From the NCBI GenBank assembly GCA_024220525.1, contig JAMYWO010000243.1:1-39501 (forward strand): a DNA stretch of 39,501 nucleotides, read 5' to 3'. Made by a program: the position numbers and the translations under genes. Positions 1-11,300 of the stretch are shown one piece after another (the stretch's first letter is position 1; each line of letters starts with the position of its first letter). Source of the stretch: Cochliopodium minus. Its lineage: Eukaryota > Discosea > Himatismenida > Cochliopodiidae. Below the pieces are notes generated by a model. That model did not search any database. It was not told where the DNA came from and saw only the letters and a program-made list of their open reading frames with translations.

Positions 1-10
1 TTTTTTATTT

Positions 11-47
<37 letters not shown>

Positions 48-117
48 ATTTTTTATTTTTTATTTTTTATTTTATTTCTATTTCTATTTTTTTATTAAAT
101 TTTATTTATTCTTTTAG
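1..117 (+). repeat. T-rich low-complexity 3' part of an intron
   Basis: Bases 1-75 are an almost perfect run of units of five or six T followed by A. A looser T/A tract follows and ends in a CTTTTAG acceptor at 111-117. I read it as the end of an intron of the WD40 gene, because the sequence becomes protein-like at once after the AG. The donor lies outside the window. Confidence 0.7.
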
Positions 118-1510
118 GCAAAAAAAGTGTTTATTCATGAGAAAAAAGTTACCACGATGTGTATTCTTAAGGAAATCAACTGTCTAGCCACTGCCACTAT
201 CAACTCCTGCATTTATTTGTGGGACATGATAGCCTTGGATTGCGCCAGAATCATTCGTCTGGACAACCAAGTCACCATCACTTCCATAAAAGGAATCAAC
301 GACATTTTTTATTGTTGTTCAAACGAATTTGTAAAAAAAAAAAATTTATTTTTTCATTTTTTTATTTTTTAATTTATTTTAATATTTTTTTAATGTTTTT
401 TATTTAATTTTTTTATTCTTAAAAGGTCTATTGTAACAAAGTTAATTCGGACAAAAGGTTGAACACGGACCAACAAAGTATCGATGACGAAAATTTCATT
501 CGAGAGTCCAAGTCTAAAAACCAAAACATAAATTTCAATTGGAAGAAATCTTACAACATCTTCGGTCCTACGAACACTGTAAAAAAAAAAACTTTTTGTT
601 TAATTTTATTTATTTTTGTATTTTATTTTTGTATTTTTATTTTTTATTAAATTTTTATTTTTTAATTTAAATTTTTATTTTTTAATTTTTATTTTTTGTG
701 TTTTTTAATTTTCAAATTTAAATTTAGCCAAATCAATCAACTATTTCAAAAAAAACATCACAAATAATGGACGAACAAAAAGTTTCTCTATTAAAATACA
801 TTGTCAAAGAAGAATCTCCTCTCAAGAAAGACAGGCCTGGAAATCGAAAAAAAGGTCCGCCTACTCCCAACAAAAACTTGGTAGCATCTACTTTAAGAAA
901 TTTTTCAGAATACGAATTAGATGATGTTGGTAAAAATTTTAAAAGTTTTTTTGTATTAATTTATTAATTTTTGAAATTTAATTTTTTTTATTTTTTTCTT
1001 TTTTTTTTTTTATTTTTTGGATTAATTTTTTTTTTTCATTTTATTTGATTTTTTATTTTTTTTTTAATAATAGAGGAAACGAAGAAACTTCTTGTAGAAG
1101 GCACACATCTCAAAAAACACGAAAAAAAGAACTCGGATCCCCTTTTGTTAAGAAAAGAGGAGGAAAACAAAATAAACAATGGCGAAAACAAAGAAGCAGA
1201 AGAAAAAACTAACGGACAAGATGACAACAACAAAATGAATGGAGTTGATGATCATCACAACGACATTGACATTACAAACAAAAATATTGATGTGAGGGCT
1301 ACTTCTGATCTTACTTTGATGCTGGAGGAGTTGGAGGAGGATGATGATCTTGTCGAGATTGTTGATGTCAAGGATCCTCTTCATGATTATGAGCCTCTTG
1401 AGGAGATTGTAGAGGAGAAGCTTCCTCAGAACTTGAAGGATGATGTGAGTGTACTTAATTCATTGGATAATGCCATCAAAGATTTTGACGGTCTCTTTGA
1501 TGATATTTAA
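118..1510 (+). CDS. WD40-repeat protein, 3' part (last four exons)
   Basis: The window holds the C-terminal part of a larger gene. The exons I infer are 118-330, about 426-580, 728-929 and 1074-1510, separated by T-rich introns that start with GTAAAA. The first visible exon encodes a typical WD40 blade: a helper strand, then LATATINSCIYLWDM with the closing W-D, then the start of the next blade. After that the protein leaves the propeller and becomes a hydrophilic, Lys/Asn-rich linker. The last exon is strongly acidic, with runs of Glu and Asp and the ending DGLFDDI, then TAA. The phase between exons 3 and 4 balances (GAT GTT G / AG GAA). WD40 propellers are protein-binding scaffolds; the tail has no domain I recognise, so the specific role is unknown. 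An AATAAA lies 27 bases after the stop. Confidence 0.75.
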
Positions 1511-1777
1511 TCTTCAAATATAAATTATATAAATTAAATAAAAACTTTTTTTCTTGTAAAAAAAATTTAATCTTCACTTGATTTTTTATCTTTAATCAAT
1601 CCATCTTAACCAATTCAAATTTTCATTTGATACATTTTAACGAACTGTTTTTTAAAAATTAATATAAAAAGGAAGGAATTTAAAAATATTTCATCTCTAT
1701 AAATTTTGGGAAATGGGTTGATGGAAGAAAGAAGACAGATTAATTATTTAGGCAGTTTATAAAATATAAAAAAAAAA
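1511..1777. other. Intergenic gap between WD40 and 7TM genes
   Basis: These 267 bases lie between two genes on the same strand. There is an AATAAA at 1537-1542 close behind the WD40 stop, which could be a polyadenylation signal, but in such AT-rich DNA this is weak evidence. A slightly less AT-rich stretch at about 1670-1740 precedes the next start and may hold its promoter. I see no defined motif, RNA gene or repeat. Confidence 0.35.
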
Positions 1778-4700
1778 ATGAAGTTCCAATTCTTTTTGAT
1801 TTTATTTATTTTGTTGAATATTTATGAAATCAGGAGCATAAAACCAATTTCAACATCATGGTCTTCATTCAGCTTTAATTTGGGATCAAAAGAATCATTT
1901 GATGGAATTATAATAGAGACAATATTTGATTCAGATATTTACATAAATGGAACTTTAGCAATCAAATATAATCAATTGTATAATAACAACACTATATATC
2001 AAGCATTTGGATCAGATGTAAGAAAGATTTGTTTAGGACCATCACCAAATTGTAACATGAATAACAATAATTCATTTTGCATTCCCTATTCTGAATATTC
2101 CCACTATCTTTTTGGATTTGCAAGTTTGAAATGTGAAAATGTAGATTCTATAAATTCTCTTCCATATAACTGCGATGATAAGGAAGAGAATATGAATTGT
2201 GGGATATCCACATTCAACAAAATCAATTTTTATACAACATTCGATAATTTAATACCACTTCCACCTCATAACATTGATCCTTTGACTGCATTTTTTAATA
2301 ATTTGGGGTAAAAATAGGAATATTATTATTATATAATGATCCAAGAAAGAAATACAAATCATTATAACATCATTCACAACTGAATTACTTTCCCATACTA
2401 TAAAATTATTGATCGATAAAAATTAATTTTATTTGATAAAGAGAATTATTGCAATATATATTCAAGATAGATGATACTTTTAATTCACTAAATCGATTTT
2501 AATTCATTTTATATCAATCATTTTTTTTTTTGAAGATGGCCAGTAAAAAGCACATTCAATCCTAATGATCTCAATGCAAGAAAGGTATCATACTTGATGA
2601 TAACAAGTTTAAAAAGACATGGGTTCGCATCAATATTGTCGCAAAGACCCACAAACTTTGATCAATGTTACATCGTCTTCGAGACAACAAATTTCAAAGG
2701 AAATAACATTACTGACAACAATGGGACATCTCCTAACCTAAGTACCTTTACTAGAATAAATGACACAACAAACCAAAAATACTCATGCAACAAAAATGTC
2801 ACTTCTTTAATATCTTTAATTGAAGATGAGATTAACAATAATTTATTTACACTCAAAAGAGTTGACATGGGGCTTTCTTGTCTTCAAGACTCGATTTTCT
2901 CTGCAGAAGTTAAGTGGAACGATTTTGAAATTCAAAACTGCATTCCTTTGATCTTAAGCAAATATACTTATGTTAGTCGTAACAGGAATGTATTAACAGA
3001 CACATGTTTGGTTTCTAACCAGAACAGTGCAACTTGGTTGAATGACTCTTGTTGTAATCCTGGGTAATAAAAGAATTATATATTTTTTTGTTGAAATTAT
3101 TTAATTAATAAATTTACAAAAAATTATTAGGAGAAATCTTTATTACCCTTGTCTTCCTTCCAACCAATTAGCTCCATTTAATTATTTCCAATTTGATACA
3201 TCTTCTAGTATTGATTGTAGAAATTCTAAAGCTACAACTTATGCTTATTCTGACTTTGCGAACCCTGTTACTTCCATATTGAGTCCTTTTGGTTGTAACA
3301 TCATACCTGAGAGCATCATCACTCAATACAACCAAAACAAACAAACAGGTCTTTACAACTGTTTTAACATTCCAAATCCTTCTCCTTGTAATTACAGTTC
3401 CCAATGCATTTATTCTTACTGTAACAGATCCACTGGATATTGTGCTCCTTATTTTATTCCTGAGTTATATACACAAAATGTAAAAGAATTTTTCAAAACT
3501 TTTTTTTAAAATTTTTATAAATTTTTTTGTAAAAGTGTGTTTATAGTTACAATGGCGTTTCTACCATTGACAATTACTGGAAAAATAGAATGAACATGAG
3601 AAATTCCACAACATCAACAGTGATGAGAGCTTTGCTAAACACAACAAGTAATTACACATGTGCATCCAAATACAAAAACTGCTTAGACAGTAACATTACA
3701 TGCACTAATGTTGATTCTGACAACGTACCACTAACAAATGAAATACAATGCCTTAATTTTGGTTATTGTGCACACACAGGAACTCATGGAACTCTCGAAA
3801 GTGATTGTATCAGTCAATATGCAGCTGCCAACTACACTGGTTTGTGTGCAATTTGTCCAAAAGGAAAACAGTGCTACCCTCTTTCTTTTCCAAAGAACAT
3901 TTGCCAGATTTTTCTTTCTTCTAATTTTTGCAACAATACTTTTTTCCCTCAACCTGATTTTCCCCCACTCATTTGGGATTCTCAATACAAATTGTGTAGA
4001 GTTGATGATTCTGTATTTATTGTTGATGAAAATAGTTGCGGAAATTATTCTGGTCTTCTTACAGAATCCACTTTGAATTCCAGCACCACTGGGTTTTGTT
4101 ATTTTGAACTAACTTTGAAAAATAATACAGAAGATTCAGTCAAAAATACCGAAAGATTGGGTTTTCACGATTTAAACAAGAGGGCTTCTTCTTTTTATGA
4201 TATCTGTGGAGGAGATTATATTAATGATCTAACTTTATCTTTGAGCAGAGAAGCTTATTGGTTGAATCTTTGCCCAAACATCACATTTGATACTTATAAC
4301 AACATTGATAATTACACTACCAAACTCCTTGATCTCCAAAGTGAAAACATGTATTGCTTGCTTAACACTTCTAATTCTCCTTCTTTATGTGGAGGAATCC
4401 CTTCAACAAGTTATCCTTTCTACACTTTTTCGAAGGCAACTCTTGATCTTATTCTTTTTCAACAGCAATTAGTCATTAATGATTCTTCAAATGTTGCATT
4501 TACTTTGAAATATCAATTACCTTCTCGGTGGGTGTTACTTCAACAACAATTTGATCTACAGCCCAATCAAACACAATGTGAAACTCAATTAAATGCTTGT
4601 ATTACATCTGACGGGGTGGTATACAGTGGGTCAGGTTGTAACAAAACAGAGTGCGTTGGAAAAACTTGCTCGGGTTGCAAAAGTGAGGATAATTACTTGT

Positions 4701-7700
4701 TTCAGGATGTTTGCTACTCTAATATGAGTGAATGTGAATGTTATGATCTGGGAGGAGATTATCAAATTTATGGAAATTCACTAGATGAATCTTTTTATGA
4801 TCTTACTAACGTAACCTATTCTGGAGGATTTTGTAGGTTCAATGATCTCAACAAAACTGCATGCACATCATTGGGATTCAACTATGCAACTTGCGAAGAT
4901 CTGGACAGTTATGAATGCAGTCAATGTTCCCTTCAAAATTCAATTAATTGTACAATCCCTTCTTATATCAACTTGAGATGCAAATGGAGAACATATGAAT
5001 GTACTCAAAGTGAGTGTACTCCTTATTGTTCTGGAATGGAAAATTTTCCTGCATGTGTTGTTCCTAATGAAGGAATTTTGGACAGAAGAGGATGTTTAGA
5101 CTGCCCTCCTGGTCTCACTTCTTCATTTTTGGGTTGTTTGAATTTTACTTATGGAAACCACCTCAACCAATCAAAAACTCAATGTGCTGATATAAAGGGA
5201 CTTTGGATTGAAAAAGCAACAAACAAAACTGCTTGTGAAAGTTATGTTGGATGCCAGACCATTTATTCTTCAACTTGCAAGTCCATCAACTCCAATACAT
5301 TTGCAAATGGTTTGATAGAGTTTGATACAGGTTGCATTTCACCAAGAGGTACTCCCAAAAGTGCATTTACATGGGTTATTCCTAAAATGGTCAATTTGGA
5401 AGTGATAAATGGTACTTGGTTCCCTAATATTTGGACTCCTGAAAATCAGTGGATCAATTTAATCAACACGACCGCAATAACCCAAAAATTTGAAGAGGCT
5501 CTCCTTGTTGAACCAGCTCGTTCTATTCAAAACATGGGAATTTGTAAATATAGCTCCACCGCACCTTATCTCACTACAATCTTGGGAAATTGTGCTTCTT
5601 CTTCCAATAGAACAGTTTTGGTTAGAAATTATCAAAAAGAAGAGAAAAAGGAAGTGTTTAAGTACGATAACTTTGTTTTCAACGAAAGAGCAACTGTTGA
5701 TAATTTCAATTCCGTTCCTTTGGGAAGTTATCGTTTCTACCAACAAGTTCCTGCTACATTTTCACTAGGATCTGCAAAGTTGATAACCACATCAAGCTCC
5801 ATCCCATCTGATTTGTTTTGTTTAGATGCTTCTTTGAGAATGTACGGATCTACTCAATTCACAACAAACTTGACTGCAATAAAGGCTGATCCATACTACT
5901 CTCTTTTGCCTGTAAAAAATAATGTTTACGCTGTGATTAACAATGCAAATGGAGTCAAAGTTGGACAGTTCATAGGAGATGGTGTCAGAGTAACTTTATC
6001 TTTGGTCTCTGCAGGAACACCCACCTATCCCGACGACACCGCAGTTTACAATATTACAACATCAAGATTCAGATCTGTTTCGATCTCTTTGTGCATTCAA
6101 CCAAGACAAGACATTTCTGTAACAACAAAATTTTCTCTCATCGCATTTGCAAGCACAACCGATTTTTCAACGTTTGCAGTAGATGATTCCATAAAAGTAA
6201 CACAAAGCGGAGATTTTTATTGCGGAATTATTTCCTCCTCTGGGATTTACTTTCCTGTCGCTGTTCTCAGCAACTACCAAAGTTTGGTTTACAACCCTCC
6301 CGTCATCACTAAAAAGGATATTGCTTACTATTCTGTGTTGGCTGGTCTGTTTTGGATTGTGGGCATCGCTTGTCTTTTGGATGCTTTGTTTCAGGTAATC
6401 AAATTGGGAGCTGATTTCCAACCTTACATCCTTATGTTTGCTGGTTTGCATGGTATTGATCGTGCCATTTATTTTACTTTATTGGCATCAAAGGTAAAAA
6501 AAAAAATTTTGATTTAAAAATAAAAAATTATATTAAAATAAAAACAAAATATTAAAAATATTGAGAAATAAAAAATTAAAAATTTTTTTTTTATTTAGGT
6601 TATCACAGATTCCAATTTTAATACTAAAAGTAGAGAGGCGGGTATCATGTTTCTTATTGCCCTTCATGTAATCTTTTTCTTCACTGTCTTTTCAAGCATG
6701 ATTTACTATTGGACTTCTGTATCCCACAAACATCGCCCACAGAGTTCGTTTCTTACATTAGGAAAAATTCTTTTGGTAAAAAAAAAAAAACATTATTAAA
6801 TTATTTTTATATTTTATTTTTATATTTTATTTTATTTTTTATTTTTATTTTTATTTTTAAAATTTTATTTTTATTTTTTATTTTTTTAGCTCATCTTAAA
6901 TTTAGTCCTCTACATCTTCTTTTTCATTGTTGTTATTCTCCATGGAACTCTGAATCACGATTACGACAGGAAAAAGTCTTTACGAGGGCTGTTGATAACC
7001 ATAGCATCTTTTTCTGTTGCATTATTTATTTATGTTATTTCCCACTCTATTTATTTTTTCAATGGAAAGAGTAAAAAATAATTTTTAATTTTTAATTTTT
7101 TTTTAATTTTTTATTTTTTATTTTAAATTTTTTATTTATTATTTATCATTTATTTTTTTATTTTTTATTATTTTTTATTTTTTATTTTTTATTTTTTTTT
7201 AATTTTTCATTTATTTTTTTTATTTTTTTGTTTTTTTGTTTTTTATTTTTTATTTTTTGAATTTTTATTTTTTATTTTTTTGTTTTTTATTTTTTATTTT
7301 CTATTTTTTATTTTGATTATTATTTCTTATTTTTGATTTTTGATCTTTTGATTTTAAATTTTTGATCTTTTGATTTTTTTAGAGGAAGATGCATATGGAA
7401 AAAGAGCAAAAGAGTATATCAGACTCACCATGGTTACATATGCCACAACGGTAGCAATGTTAGGACTTGTTGGATATACCATCTACTTGTCATGGAGAAA
7501 GCCAAGCTCTGATGCTGTTTTCGGAGCCACTATTATCACCGAAGTCGTCCCTCTTTACATCATTTTGATCAATCTTTTTATTTATTTTGATTCAAAGTCT
7601 CCTCAAGTCTATCCATTCCAACCTCCTGACCCAAGAGAAACCAAGCATCTCAAAAAGGTTTACATTTTCTTGATTTATTTTTATTTCTAAATTTATTATT

Positions 7701-8218
7701 ATTATTTTTTATTTTTTATTTTTTGAAATAAACTCCAATTTTTCGTGATTTTTTAGTTTTAATTTGATTTTTATTTTTTTAATTTTGTTTTTTTTATTTT
7801 TACATTTATTTTTTATTTATCATTTATTTTAAAATTATTATCAAATTTTTAGGATACAAAAACAAAATCACCTTCTTTCAAAACATCACCTCCAATCAAC
7901 AACAAAAAATCATCTCCTGAAGAAAAACCAAAAACAGGAGGCAGATTTGGCAAAAAGGAAAACAACAACGAAGACTTGGTTGTGGAAAGCGGTTCTAAAA
8001 ATGAAGTTCCTCTTAATTCTCCGAAGAGAGATGATTTTAGTGATGATGATGATACTGATGTAAAGTATAATGATCGTGAGTTTGATGATATTGAATTGGA
8101 GAACTTTGAGAAGAGTATCCCTAGTGAGATTTCTGAGGATGAAATCCCTGATTTTTTGAAGCATCATAGCTATGAGAAGGAATTCAATGAGAATCAGATC
8201 CAACTTGATAAAAATTAA
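1778..8218 (+). CDS. Receptor-like 7TM protein with giant Cys-rich ectodomain
   Basis: Exons: 1778-2307, 2536-3063, 3131-3479, 3536-6493, 6599-6775, 6890-7070, 7383-7657, 7853-8218. They total 5364 coding bases (1787 residues) and all phases balance. The start follows an A-run and opens a hydrophobic signal peptide (MKFQFFLILFILLNIYEI). Residues of about 25-1390 form a secreted-type region rich in Cys and in N-x-S/T sites, with repeated short Cys modules (for example CVGKTCSGC and CLDCPPG). Seven hydrophobic spans follow at roughly 1400-1424, 1432-1455, 1474-1498, 1515-1535, 1542-1568, 1588-1612 and 1622-1644. The last is ITEVVPLYIILINLFIYF. A cytoplasmic tail of about 140 residues is acidic and Asp-rich. 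The topology is that of a GPCR-like receptor. The E..P of span 7 recalls the THH1/TOM3/GPR137 group, but I cannot assign a family. No ligand-binding domain is recognised. Confidence 0.85.
7071..7382 (+). repeat. Long T-rich intron 6 of the 7TM gene
   Basis: This 312-base intron is almost wholly TTTTTA-type low complexity and ends TTTTTTTAG before AGGAAGATGC. It separates membrane spans 5 and 6. I see no embedded gene or element. Confidence 0.7.
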
Positions 8219-8373
8219 ACCCAAAAAAAAAAAATTAAAATTACATTTTATAATTTTTCATTCACTCCTTTTGAAAATAAATTCAGATGAACCAATTATA
8301 TATTTATTTTTTATTTTTTATATATTTATATTTTTTTATTTATATTTTATGAAAATTTATAAAATAAAAAAAA

Positions 8374-11300
8374 ATGCAAATATCCACTGAAACTGATACA
8401 GATACAGAATCCACAAATGAGTATTTTGATAATGAAAAATTGATTGAAGAAGTTGGGTTTTTGATTGAAGAAAAGGAGAATGATGAATCAACAGGTCCAT
8501 CTATTACACAGAATATCAAGGAGGAGCAACGTAAAAAATTGGTTTATAATTGAAATATTTTTTAATAATTTTTAATTTTCTTTAGAAGAAGATAATATCC
8601 CTAAATCATCAAAAGATGGAAACAATCCAGGACTTAAATTGAAGGAGTATTTCCAACTTAATGATCCTACCCCAGAAAATTTAAGGATATATTTGGCCCA
8701 CTTTTATAATAGTAATAATCTGATCTCCCAAATCGATAATAATTTGAAATTAACTTTGAATCAAATTTTGAATGAGAATAAAGTTCTGCTAAAATGTGCA
8801 AATCAACATGTAGTTGATATTTTCTTCGAATACATCTGCCATGAATGGTCAAAGGGGGATATATTCAAGGAATATTCACTAATATTTTTGTTGGATTTGA
8901 AATCTTTTGTGGAATCCAAAACAGACAATCTATTTTCTTACATCTGCCAAAAATTTTTTCCTAAACATGAATTTGATGTGGAAGAATCCATAATAGAAAA
9001 TCTCCTCGTTGAACTCAACAAAGAAAACAAAGTGATGTTCTTAATTGAAGGAATTGAGAATTTCAAAGAATCAAGAAAACAAGAAAAGCCAAAAGAGAAT
9101 ATGAAAATAAGAGACTATTCTATTTTTAGAAGATCTATGATTTCTTTTCACAAAGATCAATTTTCAGTACTAGGCTTTCCTATTTTTGAACTTTATGTTT
9201 CTCAATCTACTAAGGGTATTTCTTTCTTGATATACAATGATGAGAGATCACAAGAGATAAGAGCATTTGGAGATTGTAACGTAGACTTTTCTCCAGTTAA
9301 ATTTAATGAAGAAATAATAGACATAAAGTACGGAGAAAACAATTTCATTTGTTTAACAAGTAATGATTTTTTTTTTTTTTTTTTTCTACAACAAATTTTT
9401 TTTTTATTTCAATTAACAGAATCTGGAAAGATTTTGATTGCTGGTGAAAACGATTATGGTCAAATAGGATTTAAAATTAAAACATATAAAATCAAGGAGA
9501 GTTTATTTGTTGTCAATTTACCTGGTAATCCTTCTATCACTTCGATTGCATGTGGGAAACACCACGTTCTGTTGTTAGATGGTAAAAATTTTAAAAATTT
9601 TAATTGTTTTATTATTAATTTATTCATTTTTGTTAGATATTTCTCAAGTTTGGGCTACTGGAAGAAATGATATGGGTCAACTTGGGCAAGGAAACAATGT
9701 GAATCATGTTGAGTTTAAAAAAATTGAAAAAATTTCCTACAAGTCTAAAAAGAGTGGTGTTTTTTCTGTTCATGCAGGGCAACACCATTCTGTGATTTTC
9801 AAAAAAGGTTAAAAATATTAAGATCTTGTACAAAATTTAAATTTTTTTAATACTAAAACTTTTCTGTATTTAGATGGAAGTGTTTTTGCTTTTGGATGTA
9901 ATCACTTTGGACAACTTGGAATAGGGGAGAATGAGAAAATAGAAAACTTATCACGTTTTTCAATAAGAAAAGGAAACAGTGAAATACATTCTCCTATTTG
10001 TATCATGCAAGAAGAAAAGTTAGAAAAAGTAGAATGTGGGGCAAAACATACTCTAGTAAAAATATTTCTTTTTAAAAAAATTATTCAAAAATATTTTCAC
10101 TCAATTAAAATAGTTTCTTTATAAAGATGGGTCAGTTTTAGGTTGTGGTGCAAATGATTTGGGACAACTGGGTCTTGGGAAAAGAGAAGTCACTCAAATA
10201 TCAAACATAACCAAAATTCCTTCACTAGAAGACATCAAATCAATTCATTGTGGAGAAAATCACTCTATTGCACTCAAAAATGATGGGAAATTACTAGTTT
10301 TTGGATCAAATTTATTTGGGCAAATTGGGTTGGGAGATATACAAAATAGTTTTGAACCTGTTTTGCTAAATATTGAAGGAAACAGAAACATTTTGAATGT
10401 TTATGCTGGATCTAACCATACAATCATTTTAAATGATGATACAACTTTGACAGTATTTGGTTCGAATGAACAAGGACAATTAATAGTTGTAGAGAAAAAA
10501 TATTTGTTCATGAGAACCCCACACACTTCTAATCAATTCATTCATAAAAACATTGATGTCAATTTTGTCAGTAATGAAAAGATTTTGAACAAGAAGATGA
10601 AAGAAGCGATTTTTACCAGAAATAACCTTGAAATTACAAGTTTGATAAGCAAAGGAGCAAATGATTTTAAAGTTTTCAAATTCTTTTTGGAAAAGTATTA
10701 CAACGAAGAAAAATTACATTATCTTCCTTTATTTGAAAAATATGAAGAGTGCTATAAAAATACAAAGGAGTCACTCTTTAAGAATGAAGAAATGACAAAC
10801 AGATTCATTTTGGAAAATAAAGGGAAACAAGATTTGGTTCAAATTTTTACGGGGAACATGGTCAAGGGGAGAGCTTTTGGGGAAGGAGTATTGGAAGTGA
10901 ATGGAATGAAATATTTCATTGAAAATGTGAGAAAATCGTTCAAAAAAGAATTACAGAAATTGATTTTCAATGGATTGAGAATTATGATTATTGGAAACAA
11001 AGGTGTTGGAAAAACTTCTTTTAGGAAACGAATGATGGGGTGCATTGATGAAGATTCCAATAAAATAGCTACACAACAAGTCACCAAAAGAAGAAATGAA
11101 CAAGAAGCAACGAACGGAGTAGAAATAATAAAGTGGGAAGACAAGAAAGATAGATTACTTTTCACTATTCTCGATTTTGCTGGTAAAAAATTTTGAACAT
11201 TTTTTTACAATTTATTTTTATTTTATTTAACAAATAATAATTAGGAGACGAAGAGTATCATACAACACATTCTTTTTATTTTTCACTAGGATGTGTTTAT

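Noticed and set aside
3541-3546. Acceptor TTATAG for intron 3 of the 7TM gene
   Set aside because: It leads to a stop within eight codons. AAAAG at 3531-3535 keeps the phase and the open frame.
9360-9419. Poly-Phe segment in the RCC1 region of copy 1
   Set aside because: It is a 60-base intron (GTAATG to AACAG). Copy 2 has an intron at exactly the same codon, and removing it gives TKSGKILIAG against TKSGYILISG.
10056-10126. Acceptor ATAAAG at 10126 for the copy-1 RCC1 intron
   Set aside because: It breaks the phase. The AG at 10112-10113 gives FLYKDGSVLGCG, matching FLKKNGTIYSFG in copy 2.
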